Assembly (NCBI GenBank): GCA_933228675.1
Contig: OW121741.1
Coordinates: forward strand, 23,527,724 to 23,591,723
Source of the DNA: Stomorhina lunata
Taxonomy: Eukaryota; Arthropoda; Insecta; Diptera; Rhiniidae
Length of the DNA stretch: 64,000 nt
Direction: 5' to 3'
Shown: positions 13,380 through 25,015 of the stretch, piece after piece
How the letters are laid out: each line of letters opens with the position of its first letter
Position numbering within the stretch: position 1 is the first letter of the stretch
Notes under the pieces: model-generated
What the model was told of the DNA's origin: nothing
The model's input: only the letters and a program-made list of their open reading frames with translations
Databases searched by the model: none
Translations under genes and position numbers: made by a program

Positions 13380-14998
13380 AAGTTTATAGAAAATGTTTAG
13401 AAAATTGACTATTAATAAGAAAATTTTTCGAAAATTGACTATTTATAGGCAATTATTCGAAAATTGACTATTTATAGGAAATTTTTCGAAAATTGACTAT
13501 ATATAGGAAATTTTTCGAAAATTGACTATTTATAGGAAATTTTTCGAAAATTGACTATTTATAAGAAATTTTTCGAAAATTGACTATTTATAGGAAATTT
13601 TTCGAAAATTGACTATTTATAGGAAATTTTTCGAAAATTTACTATTTTTAGGAAATTTTTCTAAAATTGACTATTTATAGGAAATTTTTCGAAAATTGAC
13701 TATTTATAGGAAATTTTTCGAAAAATGACTATATATAGGAAATTTTTCGAAAATTGACTACTTATAGGAAATTTTTCGAAAATTGACTATTTATAGGAAA
13801 TTTTTCGAAAATTGACTATATATAGGAATTTTTTCGAAAATTGACTATTTATAGGAAATTTTTCGGAAATTGACTATTTATAGGAAATTTTTCGAAAATT
13901 GACTATTGATAGGAAATTTTTCGAAAATTGACTATTTATAGGAAATTTTTCTAAAATTGACTATTTATAGAAAATTTTTCGAAAATTGACTATTTATAGG
14001 AAATTTTTCGAAAATTGACTATTTATAGGAAATTTTTCGAAAATTAACTATATGTAGGAAATTTTTCGAAAATTGACTGTATATAGGAAATTTTTTCGAA
14101 AATTGACTATTTATAGGAATTTTTCGAAAATTGACTATTTATAGGAAATTTTTCGAAAATTGACTATTTATAGGAAATTTTTCGAAAATTGAGTATTTAT
14201 AGGAAATTTTTCGAAAATTGACTATATAGGAAATTTTTCGAAAATTGACAATATATAGTCAATTATAGGAAAATTTATATATATATAAAAATTTCATATA
14301 AATAGTCAATTTTCGAAAAATTTCCTATAAATAGTCAATTTTCGAAAAATGTCCTATAAATAGTCAAATTTCGAAAAATTTCCTATAAATAGTCAATTTT
14401 TGAAAAATTTCCTATAAATAGTCAATTTTCGAAAAATTTCCTATAATCAATTTTCCTGTATATAGGAAATTTTTCGAAAATTGACTATTTATAGGAAATT
14501 TTTCGAAAATTGACTATTTATAGAAATTTTTCGAAAATTAACTATTTATAGGAAATTTTTCTAAAATTGACTATTTATAGGAAATTTTTCGAAAATTGAC
14601 TATAGGAAATTTTTCGAAAATTGACTATTTATAGGAAATTTTTCGAAAATTGACTATTTATAGCAAATTTTTTGAAAATTGACTATTTATAGCAAATTTT
14701 TCGAAAATTGACTATTTATAGCAAATTTTTCGAAAATTGACTATTTACAAGAAATTTTTTTAAAATTGTCAATTTGTGGTAAATTTAACAAATTGACTAT
14801 ATATAGGAAACTTTTGGAAAATTTACTATTTATAGGAAATTATTAAAAATTGAACTTTAATGGAAATTTTTCGAAAATTTAATTTTTATGTGAAATTTTG
14901 GGAAAATTGACTATTTATAGGAAATTTCTAGAAAATAAGCAATATATGGTAAATTTAACAAAAATTTACTATTTATAGGAAATTTTTCGAAATTGATT
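13380..14998. repeat. 29-bp satellite, second block with two orientation switches
   Basis: Same 29-bp family as 8846-11858. About 30 forward units run to roughly 14265, then about 6 reverse-complement units at 14285-14450, then about 18 forward units to the end. The short inverted segment sits between forward arms, as expected if part of an array was inverted. The right edge becomes degenerate, with single-unit variants such as AAATTTAACAAA. Confidence 0.95.
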
Positions 14999-15004
14999 AT
15001 TATA

Positions 15005-15295
15005 AAAATCAATTCTGGGAAGTGGAACCTATGGGAGTACCATAAATAATGAAAAGATTTTGACGAATTTCAATAGCCTAATTTCATCAAATTATATTTA
15101 GAAATGCGAACTGTAGTTTGATTACACGGTTTACATTGGGGTCCAGCCAGCCAGCCAGACGGACAAACGGACTCAGAAAGAGATTCTAAGTCTATTTTTA
15201 TGCTAAAAGGTATGTCTAAGATAAATATTTCTTTGTGTTACATACATCAGCACAAACTTATTATACCCTTTCCACCTATGGTGGTAAAGGGTATA
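15005..15295 (+). repeat. Interspersed repeat family R1, 3' part only
   Basis: A 5'-truncated copy of the family seen complete at 16147-16935 and 61141-61880. It begins near the shared GGGAAGTGG..ACCTATGGGAG block, passes the GGGGTCCAGCCAGCC tract and ends at the hairpin-like terminus with ATACCCTTTCCACC then GGTGGTAAAGGGTAT. It abuts the 29-bp satellite, so it inserted into or captured the array edge. Confidence 0.85.
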
Positions 15296-16146
15296 ATTAG
15301 ACAAATTTTGGTCAATGCTGTACGTAGAGTGATTGCTGTACTGACTAAAAATTTGGTTTGAATTCATTCTAAAATTCTATTCTCTGTGAATATATAATAA
15401 AACATTGACTTTTAATAAAAAACTTCTTAGTAAAAAGTAAAAAATTTATACCATTTTTTTGAGAAAAAAATGCACTTTTTTTCGATCAGCGAAAATATTT
15501 GACTTTGGAAATTTTTCAAGATATTTAAAAAAGGTTTCCACTGTTTTATTTCCTGAATTGTTGGCTATATGTCAGTATTTTATAATTGGTTTAATATCGA
15601 ATGCATAATGGGTCTAAAACTAAAAAAAAATCGAAGAGAAAAATTATTTTTTTGATTTTTAAAATGAAATAACTTAAAAGATATAACAGTTATTATAATA
15701 AAGTAAGCATGTTTTTTCTTTGTTTCTTCAAGCTCATTCCAAAATGTAAAAAACCAAACATTTCTGACAATAATTGAAAGAGCTACACGGTACAAAAGTA
15801 TTTTTACTTTTGAGCTGGTCTACTTTGAAGTCCAATTATTCACCCTTTGTATACACAGAGTAACCATAATCCAAAATTCAGAAAGTTTGGGTACTCCTAA
15901 GCAATTCTCTCGTACATACTGATGCAATCTGGCTTACAGTTTAGAAGATACAGATTTATTACCAATTTTTTTTGTCTCAAACCACTGTGCGGTATTAGGA
16001 TGATCAGGAAGAAAAAATAAGGTCTATTAGATATTGATAGAGCTAAAGAAGTCGGGCTTTGATGTCAGAAAAGCAGACTATAAAAAAACTAACAATAAAG
16101 TTCCAAAATTTCGGGATTATAACGCGGTAAAAAAACTTAGGAGATA
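15296..16146. other. Non-coding interval with one arm of a dispersed inverted repeat
   Basis: No gene recognised. Sequence at about 15855-15990 (contains ACTGATGCAATCTGGCTTAC) is the diverged reverse complement of 18258-18390. The remainder is AT-rich. Confidence 0.6.
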
Positions 16147-16935
16147 ACAAGTAAGAAAGTGCTATAGTCGGTCAAGCCCGACCATACGATACCCTTCACC
16201 ACTAAGAGCAAAGGTGTTCTTTTTCCTGTACAAAGACAAATATTTGCTAAATTTTGCCATCATACAAACATATTCTCAAAACTTGTACATTTAAGCTATT
16301 TCCGCCATTTGGACTTATATGAGAGGTAGGGTCAAATGTGGACCGATTATCTCGAAATTTGACAAATTCATTACAGTTGTTACAAAAATTATGTATAAAA
16401 ATAAACTTAAAATTCTCATTATCTTCGGATTTACGAGCGTTTTAGTGAATTTTGTCTTATTTAGTTAATTTTGAGAAAAAAGTTTGTATGGGAGCTATGG
16501 TCAAACGTGGACCGATTTCAACGAAATTTGGTACAGTGATTTAAGTTTACATAAGCAGTATTTGTTTTAAATTTCAAGAAAAACTATTGATTTTTTTGGC
16601 CAATATATCAATTCCGGGAAGTGGGACCTATGGGAGGTACCATAAATAACGGACCGATTTTGACGAATATCAATAGCCATGGTCCCATTATCAAAAAAAA
16701 TGATCTGTGCCAAATTTCTTTAAATTATCTTTAGAATTGCGACCTGTAGTTTGATTACAAGGTTTACATGGGGGTCCAGCCAGACGGACGGACGGACATC
16801 GCTAAATCTACTCAGAAAGTGATTCTAAGCCTATTGGTATACTAAAAGAGGGTCTAAGACAAATATTTCTATGCGTTACATACATCAGCACAAACTTATA
16901 ATACCCTTTCCACCTATGGTGGTGAAGGGTATAAA
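16147..16935 (+). repeat. Interspersed repeat family R1, full-length copy
   Basis: Starts ACAAGTAAGAAAGTGCTATA, continues with a GTCGGTCAAGCCCGACCATA palindromic block and ATACCCTTCACCAC, and ends GGTGGTGAAGGGTAT. The beginning and end share inverted ATACCCTTCACCAC / GTGGTGAAGGGTAT motifs, and the last 35 bases form a hairpin. It is non-coding, about 790 bp, and has related copies at 15005, 45836 and 61141. It behaves as a non-autonomous mobile element; I cannot assign it to a named superfamily. The open frame on the minus strand at 16808-17017 is chance within it. Confidence 0.85.
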
Positions 16936-18257
16936 AAAGGCGAAAAAATTGAATTGAAGCACTTATTGCGTGGTATAAGGTAGAGTAAACTATTCTCTTC
17001 AATGTGATATATTGCAAGACAGTTTCGCCGTAACAGTGAATGACTTGGGAGCTGCGTTAGTCGGTGGAAGTCCGACATAATTCTTCAAGACGGGTATTTC
17101 TAAACTCCACCTACCATTGACAAAAGGCTCTGGTCAAACCTCTACTTCTAGCTTTAAAAATGGTTCAAATATTTATCCTTCTTCTACCCTCAATCTAGTC
17201 GTAGCTCAAATACAAATATTTTTAGTATAATTTTAATTAATTTAATTACAATATTTTTTCATCTTGAGCTTTAACAATTATAACTAATTATTTTAATTAA
17301 CACTATATATTTGCATAAATAATTTATTTGTGTCTAGATTTATAATTTATTTAAATAAAATATTCAATACATTTCACAATTTTACAAACATTTTGATTAA
17401 ATAATTGCATAAAAGTTTTTATCATAAATATAACACAAACAATTTTTAAATACTTTATGAAAAATGATACTTATGATGTTAAAGGTTAAAACAATTTTCC
17501 AAAAAAAAAAGGGAGAAAAAAACAGTGAAACGATTAATATTAATTTGTCATTTTAATTAAACTAATTATTTACACTTGCAGAGCGAGAAAAAAATTAAAA
17601 AAAAAATGAAATGAATTACAAACTGTTGTAAATTTTTGTCAAGGGATTTAATATATGCAAATGTAAAATAAAACAGTGGATGGAAGCCAAAAGGGACATT
17701 TTTAAGGCTACAATAGTTTTGGGAAATATTTTGAATTTTTCAAAGTTTTTACTGTCTTTTTTTTAAATTGTTCATTTAACCGAAACATTGTTTCCTTGAA
17801 TTTTATATTTTCACACTTTTTTCCGACATTCTGAGCTAATTCTGCTGTTATTTTTCATTTGTCATAAAAAAAGAGTATGCATTTTATTTATTACAGAAAT
17901 TCTACAATTCCGAGGTTTTGATTGCTTAAATTGTACAGTTAAAAGATTTGTCAATGGCATTTTTTCTGGAAATTTTTTAGTGACATGTAAAAAAAAATTT
18001 GTTTTGGTTATAATGGAATGAACGAGAAACGAGCGATGATTTACATCGGAAATAAGTTTTGGCATTTTTAGGTTCGCAATTTTTGGTAAATTTAATTAAT
18101 ATTTTTTAGTTTCATATTTTATCTGAATATTTTATTATACTCACCATCAAAAAAAAAAAATTAGTTTATATTGAAATTGTCATTTCATTTGTAATTCCCA
18201 AAATGTAAGCTTAAGACCCAAAAAGTATACTATATCGTTCCTTCGATGAAACAATAG
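16936..18257. other. AT-rich spacer
   Basis: No gene, RNA or element recognised. Small open frames here show no domain. Confidence 0.55.
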
Positions 18258-18390
18258 TGTATATTTTTTTAACACAGTGGTTATAAATCTGTATCTTATA
18301 AACTGTAAGTCTGATTGCATCAGTATGTATGAGTGAATTGTTAAGAAGAACCCAAGCTATCTAAGTCTATGGATCTATGGTTACCCTGTA
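18258..18390. repeat. Dispersed repeat, inverted partner of about 15855-15990
   Basis: Diverged reverse complement of the segment near 15.9 kb. The shared words include AATCTGTATCTT, AAACTGTAAG and TTGCATCAGTATGTA. It ends directly at the LINE fragment that starts near 18392. Confidence 0.75.
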
Positions 18391-18391
18391 A

Positions 18392-19440
18392 TTACACACG
18401 CTGAATCATTGGGCGTCAAAATAGACTTCGGGTTTCTTTACAGAAGCCCAAACGCGAATAGGGACACAACTTTATCGGGCTTCGATTCCCTTTCTGACTT
18501 AATATCGAAGATCCTCGAGAGTTGCCCGAACACTGAAATCGTAATTGCTGGTGATTTCAATGTTCACAATTTATCTTGGCTTCGCCATTCGAGCCACACG
18601 ACTTCTGAAGGCCAATATGTTGAGCTATTCGCTGCGCATAATCACCGAGCGCAACTGGTGAATGAACCAACACATACCAACAAAACACCCTTGACCTTTT
18701 CCTGACTTCGCACCCAAACAAGTATAAAGTCAAGGTTCTTGTGCCTCTTGGAAATTCCGATCACTGTACAATGGTACAGTGAACTGAATTTCTAAGAGGC
18801 GTTCTCCGCACTTCGTAACGTCTCACAAACAGCCACGAAACGTTCAACTTTCTTATACGAAAAAGGTCGCTGGGCTGAGCTCAGCGAAATTTATAAGCAC
18901 TTTAAATGGAAACTTTGTTTCCTCGAAAATAATGTCTGTGCCTCCGCGGAAATGGTATCCAATGTTATTAAGCAGGGAATGAAAATGGTCATCCCAGCGA
19001 AAAATATTTCGATTAAACCAAAGTTAAAAACTTGCTTCAATCAGACGTGTAAACAGGCAGTCAGATCCCAAGAGGTAGCTTTCAGTAACTGGCGTAATAA
19101 CCAAAATCCAGTTACTGATTTGCAGCGCAAACAGGCAAGACATATGTACATGTGCCAAAGTATTGAGACGTCAAAAGGCTCGTTACGAGCAACTTCTTCG
19201 TACTGAAATTCTTGCTGCTCCTCGGGGCAGTAAGAGTTTCTGGTCGTTCGTTAAACGAGTTAAGAATAATGCTAGTTCTTCAATTTCTTCTCTTTTAAAG
19301 GATGATCAAACATTCACAGACCCCGTTAATTAGGCGAAAAGCACTCAACCTCTGCCCCAGCTCGCAAGAGTATCTGTAACTATGCCAAAGACATTCTTTC
19401 GCGGCTGCGCTGTAAAACGGGTCTTAGCGGAATTCACTTT
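18392..19440 (+). pseudogene. Non-LTR retrotransposon (LINE) ORF2 fragment: endonuclease plus linker
   Basis: The first open part (about 18392-18705) encodes the C-terminal half of an APE-type (exonuclease-endonuclease-phosphatase) domain, with FGFLYRSPN, the catalytic-core motif IVIAGDFNVHN and, after a frameshift near 18700, the terminal LGNSDHC motif at about 18750-18770. In autonomous LINEs this domain nicks target DNA. Beyond it the linker towards the reverse transcriptase is readable only by changing frame (CKQAVRSQE, TDLQRKQAR, RGSKSFWSFVKRV), with stops in each frame. The 5' end, the reverse transcriptase and the tail are absent. A second copy of the linker is on the minus strand at 59792-60064. 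Jockey/CR1-like by general appearance, clade not certain. Confidence 0.85.
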
Positions 19441-19589
19441 CTGAATTTGTTTATATATTGGAATTAGGGTATAAGGTATGACGATTGTTTACATTCTAAT
19501 AGGCTGCACTTCAAAGCAGCCAACATATTCCAGTAAGAGCATTTAATACCGATTGTAGTAGGAAGGGAAAAGGTCTGGTCTAAAAGGCG

Positions 19590-20165
19590 GATGAGAAAAA
19601 AACTTACAATCCACTATTTTTTTCAAAATAGTTTTTGGCAGGTCTTGCAACGTGCGGCCGAGCGTTTTCGGAATGAAAGATTATGGCCTCGTGTCTGGAC
19701 GGACATACTGGTCGTTTTTCGTCAATCGCTTTCGGTAAAAGTCCCCTGTGATTGTGTGACCCGATTTCAATAGCTCATAATACAAATATTCAACTTCGGT
19801 GAAGATTTTTCTGGTTAAATATGAGTTTTTGCCCTTAAGGGTTGTTGTAATATACTTGTAGGAGTTAAGTATCATTTTAGACTTTCAAAATAGCCTTTCA
19901 ACGTCTACAGGCTTCAATTCCATGTTTGCTTTTTAACGCATTCCAATGCTTAGGTGTTAGAGACTCTTAATAGTTAATAATCCAAGTTCTTTTTTTGCAT
20001 TTGATAACAATCTTCTTCAATCGTTCAATTTCTCATTTTTACACTTTTTCGGCTGACCAGGTTTACTTGTTTTCTGTGTCGAAGTCACAACTTTGGAGTT
20101 ACCAACTTTTCGAGTTGGTGCAGGAAATGAAACCTGGTATAAATTTCTAATTTTTTCCATTAGAG
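19590..20165 (-). pseudogene. Decayed mariner/Tc1-type transposase fragment
   Basis: Reading the minus strand, the segment near 19875-19690 gives ELLKSGHTITGDFYRKRL, which matches the region just before the second catalytic Asp in mariner-type transposases. After a frameshift, 19690-19610 gives HEAIIFHSENARPHVARP, equivalent to the mariner motif with consensus HxDNARPH. Here the catalytic Asp is replaced by Glu. Upstream, near 20090-20050, KPGQPKK resembles the linker after the helix-turn-helix. Stops and frameshifts make it non-functional. Ends and terminal repeats were not found. Family membership rests on these motifs only. Confidence 0.55.
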
Positions 20166-20689
20166 TACCTCATTAATGTTTTTACCCTCAAAATAGCAGA
20201 TTCCATACCAAAGTACAAAAAAGAATAAAAAAAGATTTGTATACCATCAAAAAGATTGTTATTTCGTTCTTAATTTCTCTAATATTGGTTCAAAAACCAA
20301 ATATTCTAAATCCTTATGAAATTATAAGACGATTGAGAGATGTCTGTCTGTCTATCTGTTGGCGGAACTATAAAGTACTTAACAAAAGGATATAGGTCAC
20401 TGAAATTTGGCATAAATATTCTTCATTTCTTGGAAAAGTTTGGTATTGAAATCGGAAGAAATGGGTATAACCTCGTATAACCTCGTCTAGGCCAACCGCT
20501 TATTTGCTGTAAATAAATGATAAATTATAACATCTAAGATGATAAAATATGGTATATAGAAGTTTTACATAAGCACCAGGCAGCATATAAAATTTCATTA
20601 AAATTGGTTTACATTTAACCATAGCTCCCATAGCTTTATGATAAGCATTTTGAGGCAAATTTTAAAGTTTTTATATATTTTATTTTATA

Positions 20690-21490
20690 CAGTTACAGTT
20701 TAACTCATTTTAAATAATTTTGAAAATTGGTCATACCAACAGAAACCTCCGTCGACTCATGTGCAACAACTTTGCTAAAGATTATAGTCTGATCAAATGC
20801 ACAGTTTACGATTTAATTCATTTTGAGTAGTTTTCAGTGGCGCCGTCTGAAGTCGTTCATACCACTAAGAAACCTTCATCTGCTTATGCGTAACAACTTT
20901 GCTCATGATCATAACATGATCAAATGCACAGTTTATGATTTAATTCACTTATAGTCTGATCAAATGCACAGTTTACGATTTAATTCATTTTGAGTAATTT
21001 TCAGTGACGCCACCTGTCGGACTTTGGTCATTCCAATTAATAAACCTTCGTCGGATTATCCGCAATAACTTTGCTAAAAATTATAGCAGGATTAAATGTA
21101 CAGTTTACGATTAAATTGACTTTAAGTAAATTTCAGTGGCGCCACCTGTCGAAATTTCTTCATGCCAACTAAGAAACCTTCGTCGGCTCATGTGCAACAA
21201 CATTGCTAAAGATTATAGCATGATTATATGTACAGCTTACGATTAAATTGACTTTGAGTAATTTTCTTTAGCGCCACCTGTCGGAAATTATTCACACCAA
21301 TTAAAAAGCATTCGCCGGCTCATGCGCTACAACTTTACAAAAGATCATAGTATGATCAAATGTACAGTTTACGATTTAATTAATTTTTAGTAATTTTCAG
21401 TGACGCCACCTGTCGGAAATTCGGTTTACCAACTTAAAAACCTATCCGCAACATCTTTGCTATAGAGCATAACATGATCAAATTCACAAT
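20690..21490 (+). repeat. About 132-bp tandem repeat, about six diverged units
   Basis: The anchor word CAGTTTACGATTTAATTCA recurs at about 20696, 20802, 20929, 20969, 21101, 21232 and 21365, i.e. mostly 127-133 bp apart. Each unit also carries GGCGCCACCTGTCGG-like and AACTTTGCTAAAGATTATAG words. A roughly 40-bp internal duplication breaks the register at 20929-20969. Units are 75-90% alike by eye, so the array is old. Confidence 0.85.
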
Positions 21491-22139
21491 TTACTATTCT
21501 ATAAAGAACATACATACAGACAAACATTCATTTGTTTTAAAGTTATTACATTACTAATTTTTTCCCCTTTTTATCGCCTAATTTCAAATAGTTCCATATG
21601 CATAATTTGTACTTCCTTGGTACCAATTGAATTCGGTACATTTTATTAGAAAGCAGTTAACATAATTTTCCTATTCATATTACTTTTGTAGATGTTAAGT
21701 CATCAGTTTATCCCTTTTTTACACATTTTGGCCACAAAATCAAAAAAGTACCAAATACGTGTTCAATATTTCTTTCACATCTATTGATTGCAGTACAAAG
21801 TTTCTTTCTATATTCCTTAGTTTAAAATATAAGAGTGGGTTAAAAGGGTACCAAAATAAACTATTTTCACCCTTTTTTACCCCTTATCGGACATAGTTTC
21901 AAAAAAGTACCAAACACCTGTCCGTTTATTTTCATAGCTGTTTAAAACGTAATTTAAATTTTGTTTCTATACCTATTACATAAGGAGATATAGCGTTTTC
22001 GAGTTTTTCCCCTTTTTACCCGTTTTTACCCTCTTAGAGGCAAAGGTTCCAAAAGTCCCTTCTTCTTCGACCTATACATCATAAAGATATCCACTGTCCA
22101 AATTTTATCAAAATCGTTAGAGCCGTTTTCGAGATAGTC

Positions 22140-22140
<1 letters not shown>

Positions 22141-22205
<65 letters not shown>
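22141..22205. repeat. (TA)n microsatellite
   Basis: About 64 bp of uninterrupted alternating TA. It generates tyrosine/isoleucine open frames that are not genes. Confidence 0.97.
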
Positions 22206-22209
<4 letters not shown>

Positions 22210-23660
22210 CAATTATTGCTCGTTTAAGAATATAAGATAAGATAATAGCTATGTCCACTAAATTTAGCACAAGAAAGTCTTATGTGAAAACTAGCCAGTG
22301 TGCCAAATTTTGTTACAATCGGTCATCATTTGGCCATAGCTTCCATATTAAAGAAATTACGGAAACACAAAAATACGAAAAGTATAGGGGTTTGTGTCCG
22401 TCTATCCGTCAAATGAAAGCACGATAGCGCCTTAAAAAAAAAGCTGAATGACAAAATTTTACAAAAGTTTTTTCGATATCTTAAAAAAGTTGTGTGTTGA
22501 AAATGGGCAAAATCGGTTCACATTTAGTTAGAGCTTCCATATAACCCCGCACCGCGAATCACATTAATGCTGATAACTTGGGTACTATGGGTGAGCTATG
22601 ACGACTAAATTTAGAATAGAGAAGTTTTATGCAACTATTGTTCAGTATATCAAACTTTATAGGAATCGGTCTATATTTGACTATAGCTTTCATAAAAAAA
22701 CACTCCCGGAAACAAATAAAAAATGTAGCAAATGTCAGTTAAAAGCTATTAAATTAGAAACTATGACAGCTATGGCTACTAAATTTTGCAAGCTTTATAT
22801 AAATACCAGTCAGCCTGTAAAATTGTGTTACAATAGGTCAACATTTGACTATAATTCTAATATATATAACATCCCCTTTTTATATATACAATCAAAAAGA
22901 TTCGGAGGTACAAGCAGCATATTAAGATTGAACCAATGTCCCGACTTTAACTGCATTAGAAACTCCTAAGAAAAATATATGAACCTGTCGTATAACTATC
23001 AGCATGTTTATCCCAACTAAATATTAAGCTAAACGAAAAGCATTTAATAACTTAATAATGTAAAACCATACCAGGGGCCAAATTACCACATTCGATATCG
23101 ATCGAAAACTCAGACTTTTAAGCAAATATTGTGAAGTATACTTTAGGGATGTTCAAAGTTACTTTGATGCAAAAATTTTATTGAAATTTGGTATCCATTT
23201 TGATTCATTTTTAAAAAACATATTGTTCAATTAAAACTCTTTTACTATTGTTCATCTTTTGGCAAATAACTTAAAAAAAAATATAGTAAAATGTGCATCT
23301 TTTAATCTATTTTGATTATCCTTAAAGTATGCTATACAAATGTTTTGAAAATATCTAAGATTTCAATCGATATCGAATGCGGCAGTTTGGCCCCAGGTTG
23401 CGATATCGAATTTTGTTCAAAGTAAATACTAGAGAAACCACTTACATTCTTTTAAATTTTGAACTATAAAGCTTCTGCAGCCGAATTTAGTTCAAATATT
23501 TTATAAATAATACCAACTAGCGTAACAACTTTTTTTGGAATTTGGTCCATATTTTGAATTAGCTGCACCCTCTTAGATATATGAGAGATATTTCTAAATC
23601 TAACACAACTTGATGGTGGGTATATAAGATTCGGCACAGCCGAATACAACACTCTTTCTT

Positions 23661-25015
23661 GTTGCTCTGTGTATACTCCAATCGTGACAATTTTGATATT
23701 TCAAACTTACGTGTTTGAATGACTGAATCTTAGCACTTTATAAAGTCCATTATATTTTAAAATCATCTATTTATATAATCCAATCGTGACTTTTTAAACT
23801 AAAGGTGGGAAAATGTGGCTTTTGACTCAAAAACAAATTTTCTAAAAATTAGCTAAAAATTTCGAAAAATTTCGAAATATTGTTTTTGAGTCATAAACTT
23901 TTTCATAGACCGCGTCACATATAGTCCTATATCTTACATCATAAATCTTTCATCAACATTTGTTTCTTAAACTATTAGTAGATTCATGTGCATACAAATG
24001 AGTATGTCTGCATGTCTGTATGTGTGTTTTGTAAGTGTGTTAAATTTATGTATTTGACAGTTTGTTTAATTTAAATTAAAAATTCTTTATACTCATTCAT
24101 GTCAGTAGGTATATGAGTAATTTATTTGAATATTTTTTGCATATGTGATGCATAATATTTATAAATGAAGCGAATTTTTTCATTATTAGTAAATCCAAAC
24201 AGGTAAGAGTAAAATTATTAGGTTCATATTTCAAAGTATTTTAACAAATTTATTTATTAACAATTTCCCTATAATTCTCGCCACCACTGCTGGCTGCATA
24301 ATTATCATATTAATAATAAAATTCACACTCTTTTAACTCAATTTTTGTATTTATCAACAATTTAAAACTGTTTTTTCCCACAATAATAAATGTTTATATT
24401 CAAAAATATATACATATATAAAAATAAAATTCATTAATCAAAAAGAAACAACGAATTTATGCCATAAATATTGAGGAAATCTCTGTGTTTGTTATAAATT
24501 AATTACATTTCTTTGTAGTCGTAGTCATTATGAATTTTAAATATTTATTTTATTTTTATTAAATGCATTTTGTAGTAGTTGTTATATTATAAATATGCTC
24601 TACTTATCATTTTTATTATTATAACAATTTCATTGCGTTTATTGTTATTATTAAATTATAGAATGAATGGAATTTAAATTGTTAAACAATTCAGTATATT
24701 ATTAAAAATTTATGTATAATAAATATTATTAACACAATTCATTAAAAATCTGTTTGAAAATGTTTAATTTTTGTAATTTAATTGTAACCGTTTTCTTCTA
24801 TTGTGATTATTTTTTCGTATATTCTAACAAAAGTATCCGAAAAGGGGGTTGTATTGAATAAGAATGTTTTAGAACAGGAGATTTTCTTTGCTAACTGTTG
24901 TACCTAGCATTTATCTAATACACCAACCGGAAGTTGTAATGTCTTAGAACTTGTAAGAGGTGGATATGTAAAAACAAACTAACCACAATTTAACTAACTT
25001 ATAAAAAAAGGAAAA
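23661..25015. other. AT-rich spacer with a dispersed repeat
   Basis: No gene recognised. The segment at about 23810-23950 shares TTTTCATAGACCG followed by GTCACATAT with 56090-56150, so it is another dispersed family. The rest is AT-rich. Confidence 0.55.

Larger units (their letters stand above)
20330..23660. repeat. Composite of interspersed non-coding repeats
   Basis: A mosaic of dispersed-repeat sequence. There is a GTCTGTCTGTCTATCTG tract near 20341, several variants of a phrase meaning 'tcggt-cacattt-accatagctcccata' (20600, 22310, 22500, 22660, 22830), and a terminal segment ending near 23650 with ATTCGGCACAGCCGAATA. It contains the 132-bp minisatellite and the TA microsatellite listed separately. 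The open frames at 22598-22969 and 23464-23652 are read through these repeats and have no protein domain. Confidence 0.6.

Noticed and set aside
22026..22270. Tyrosine/isoleucine repeat open frames on the minus strand
   Set aside because: Translations of a (TA)n microsatellite.
22598..22969. 123-residue open frame
   Set aside because: Lies in dispersed non-coding repeats whose phrases recur elsewhere; composition and repeats explain it.
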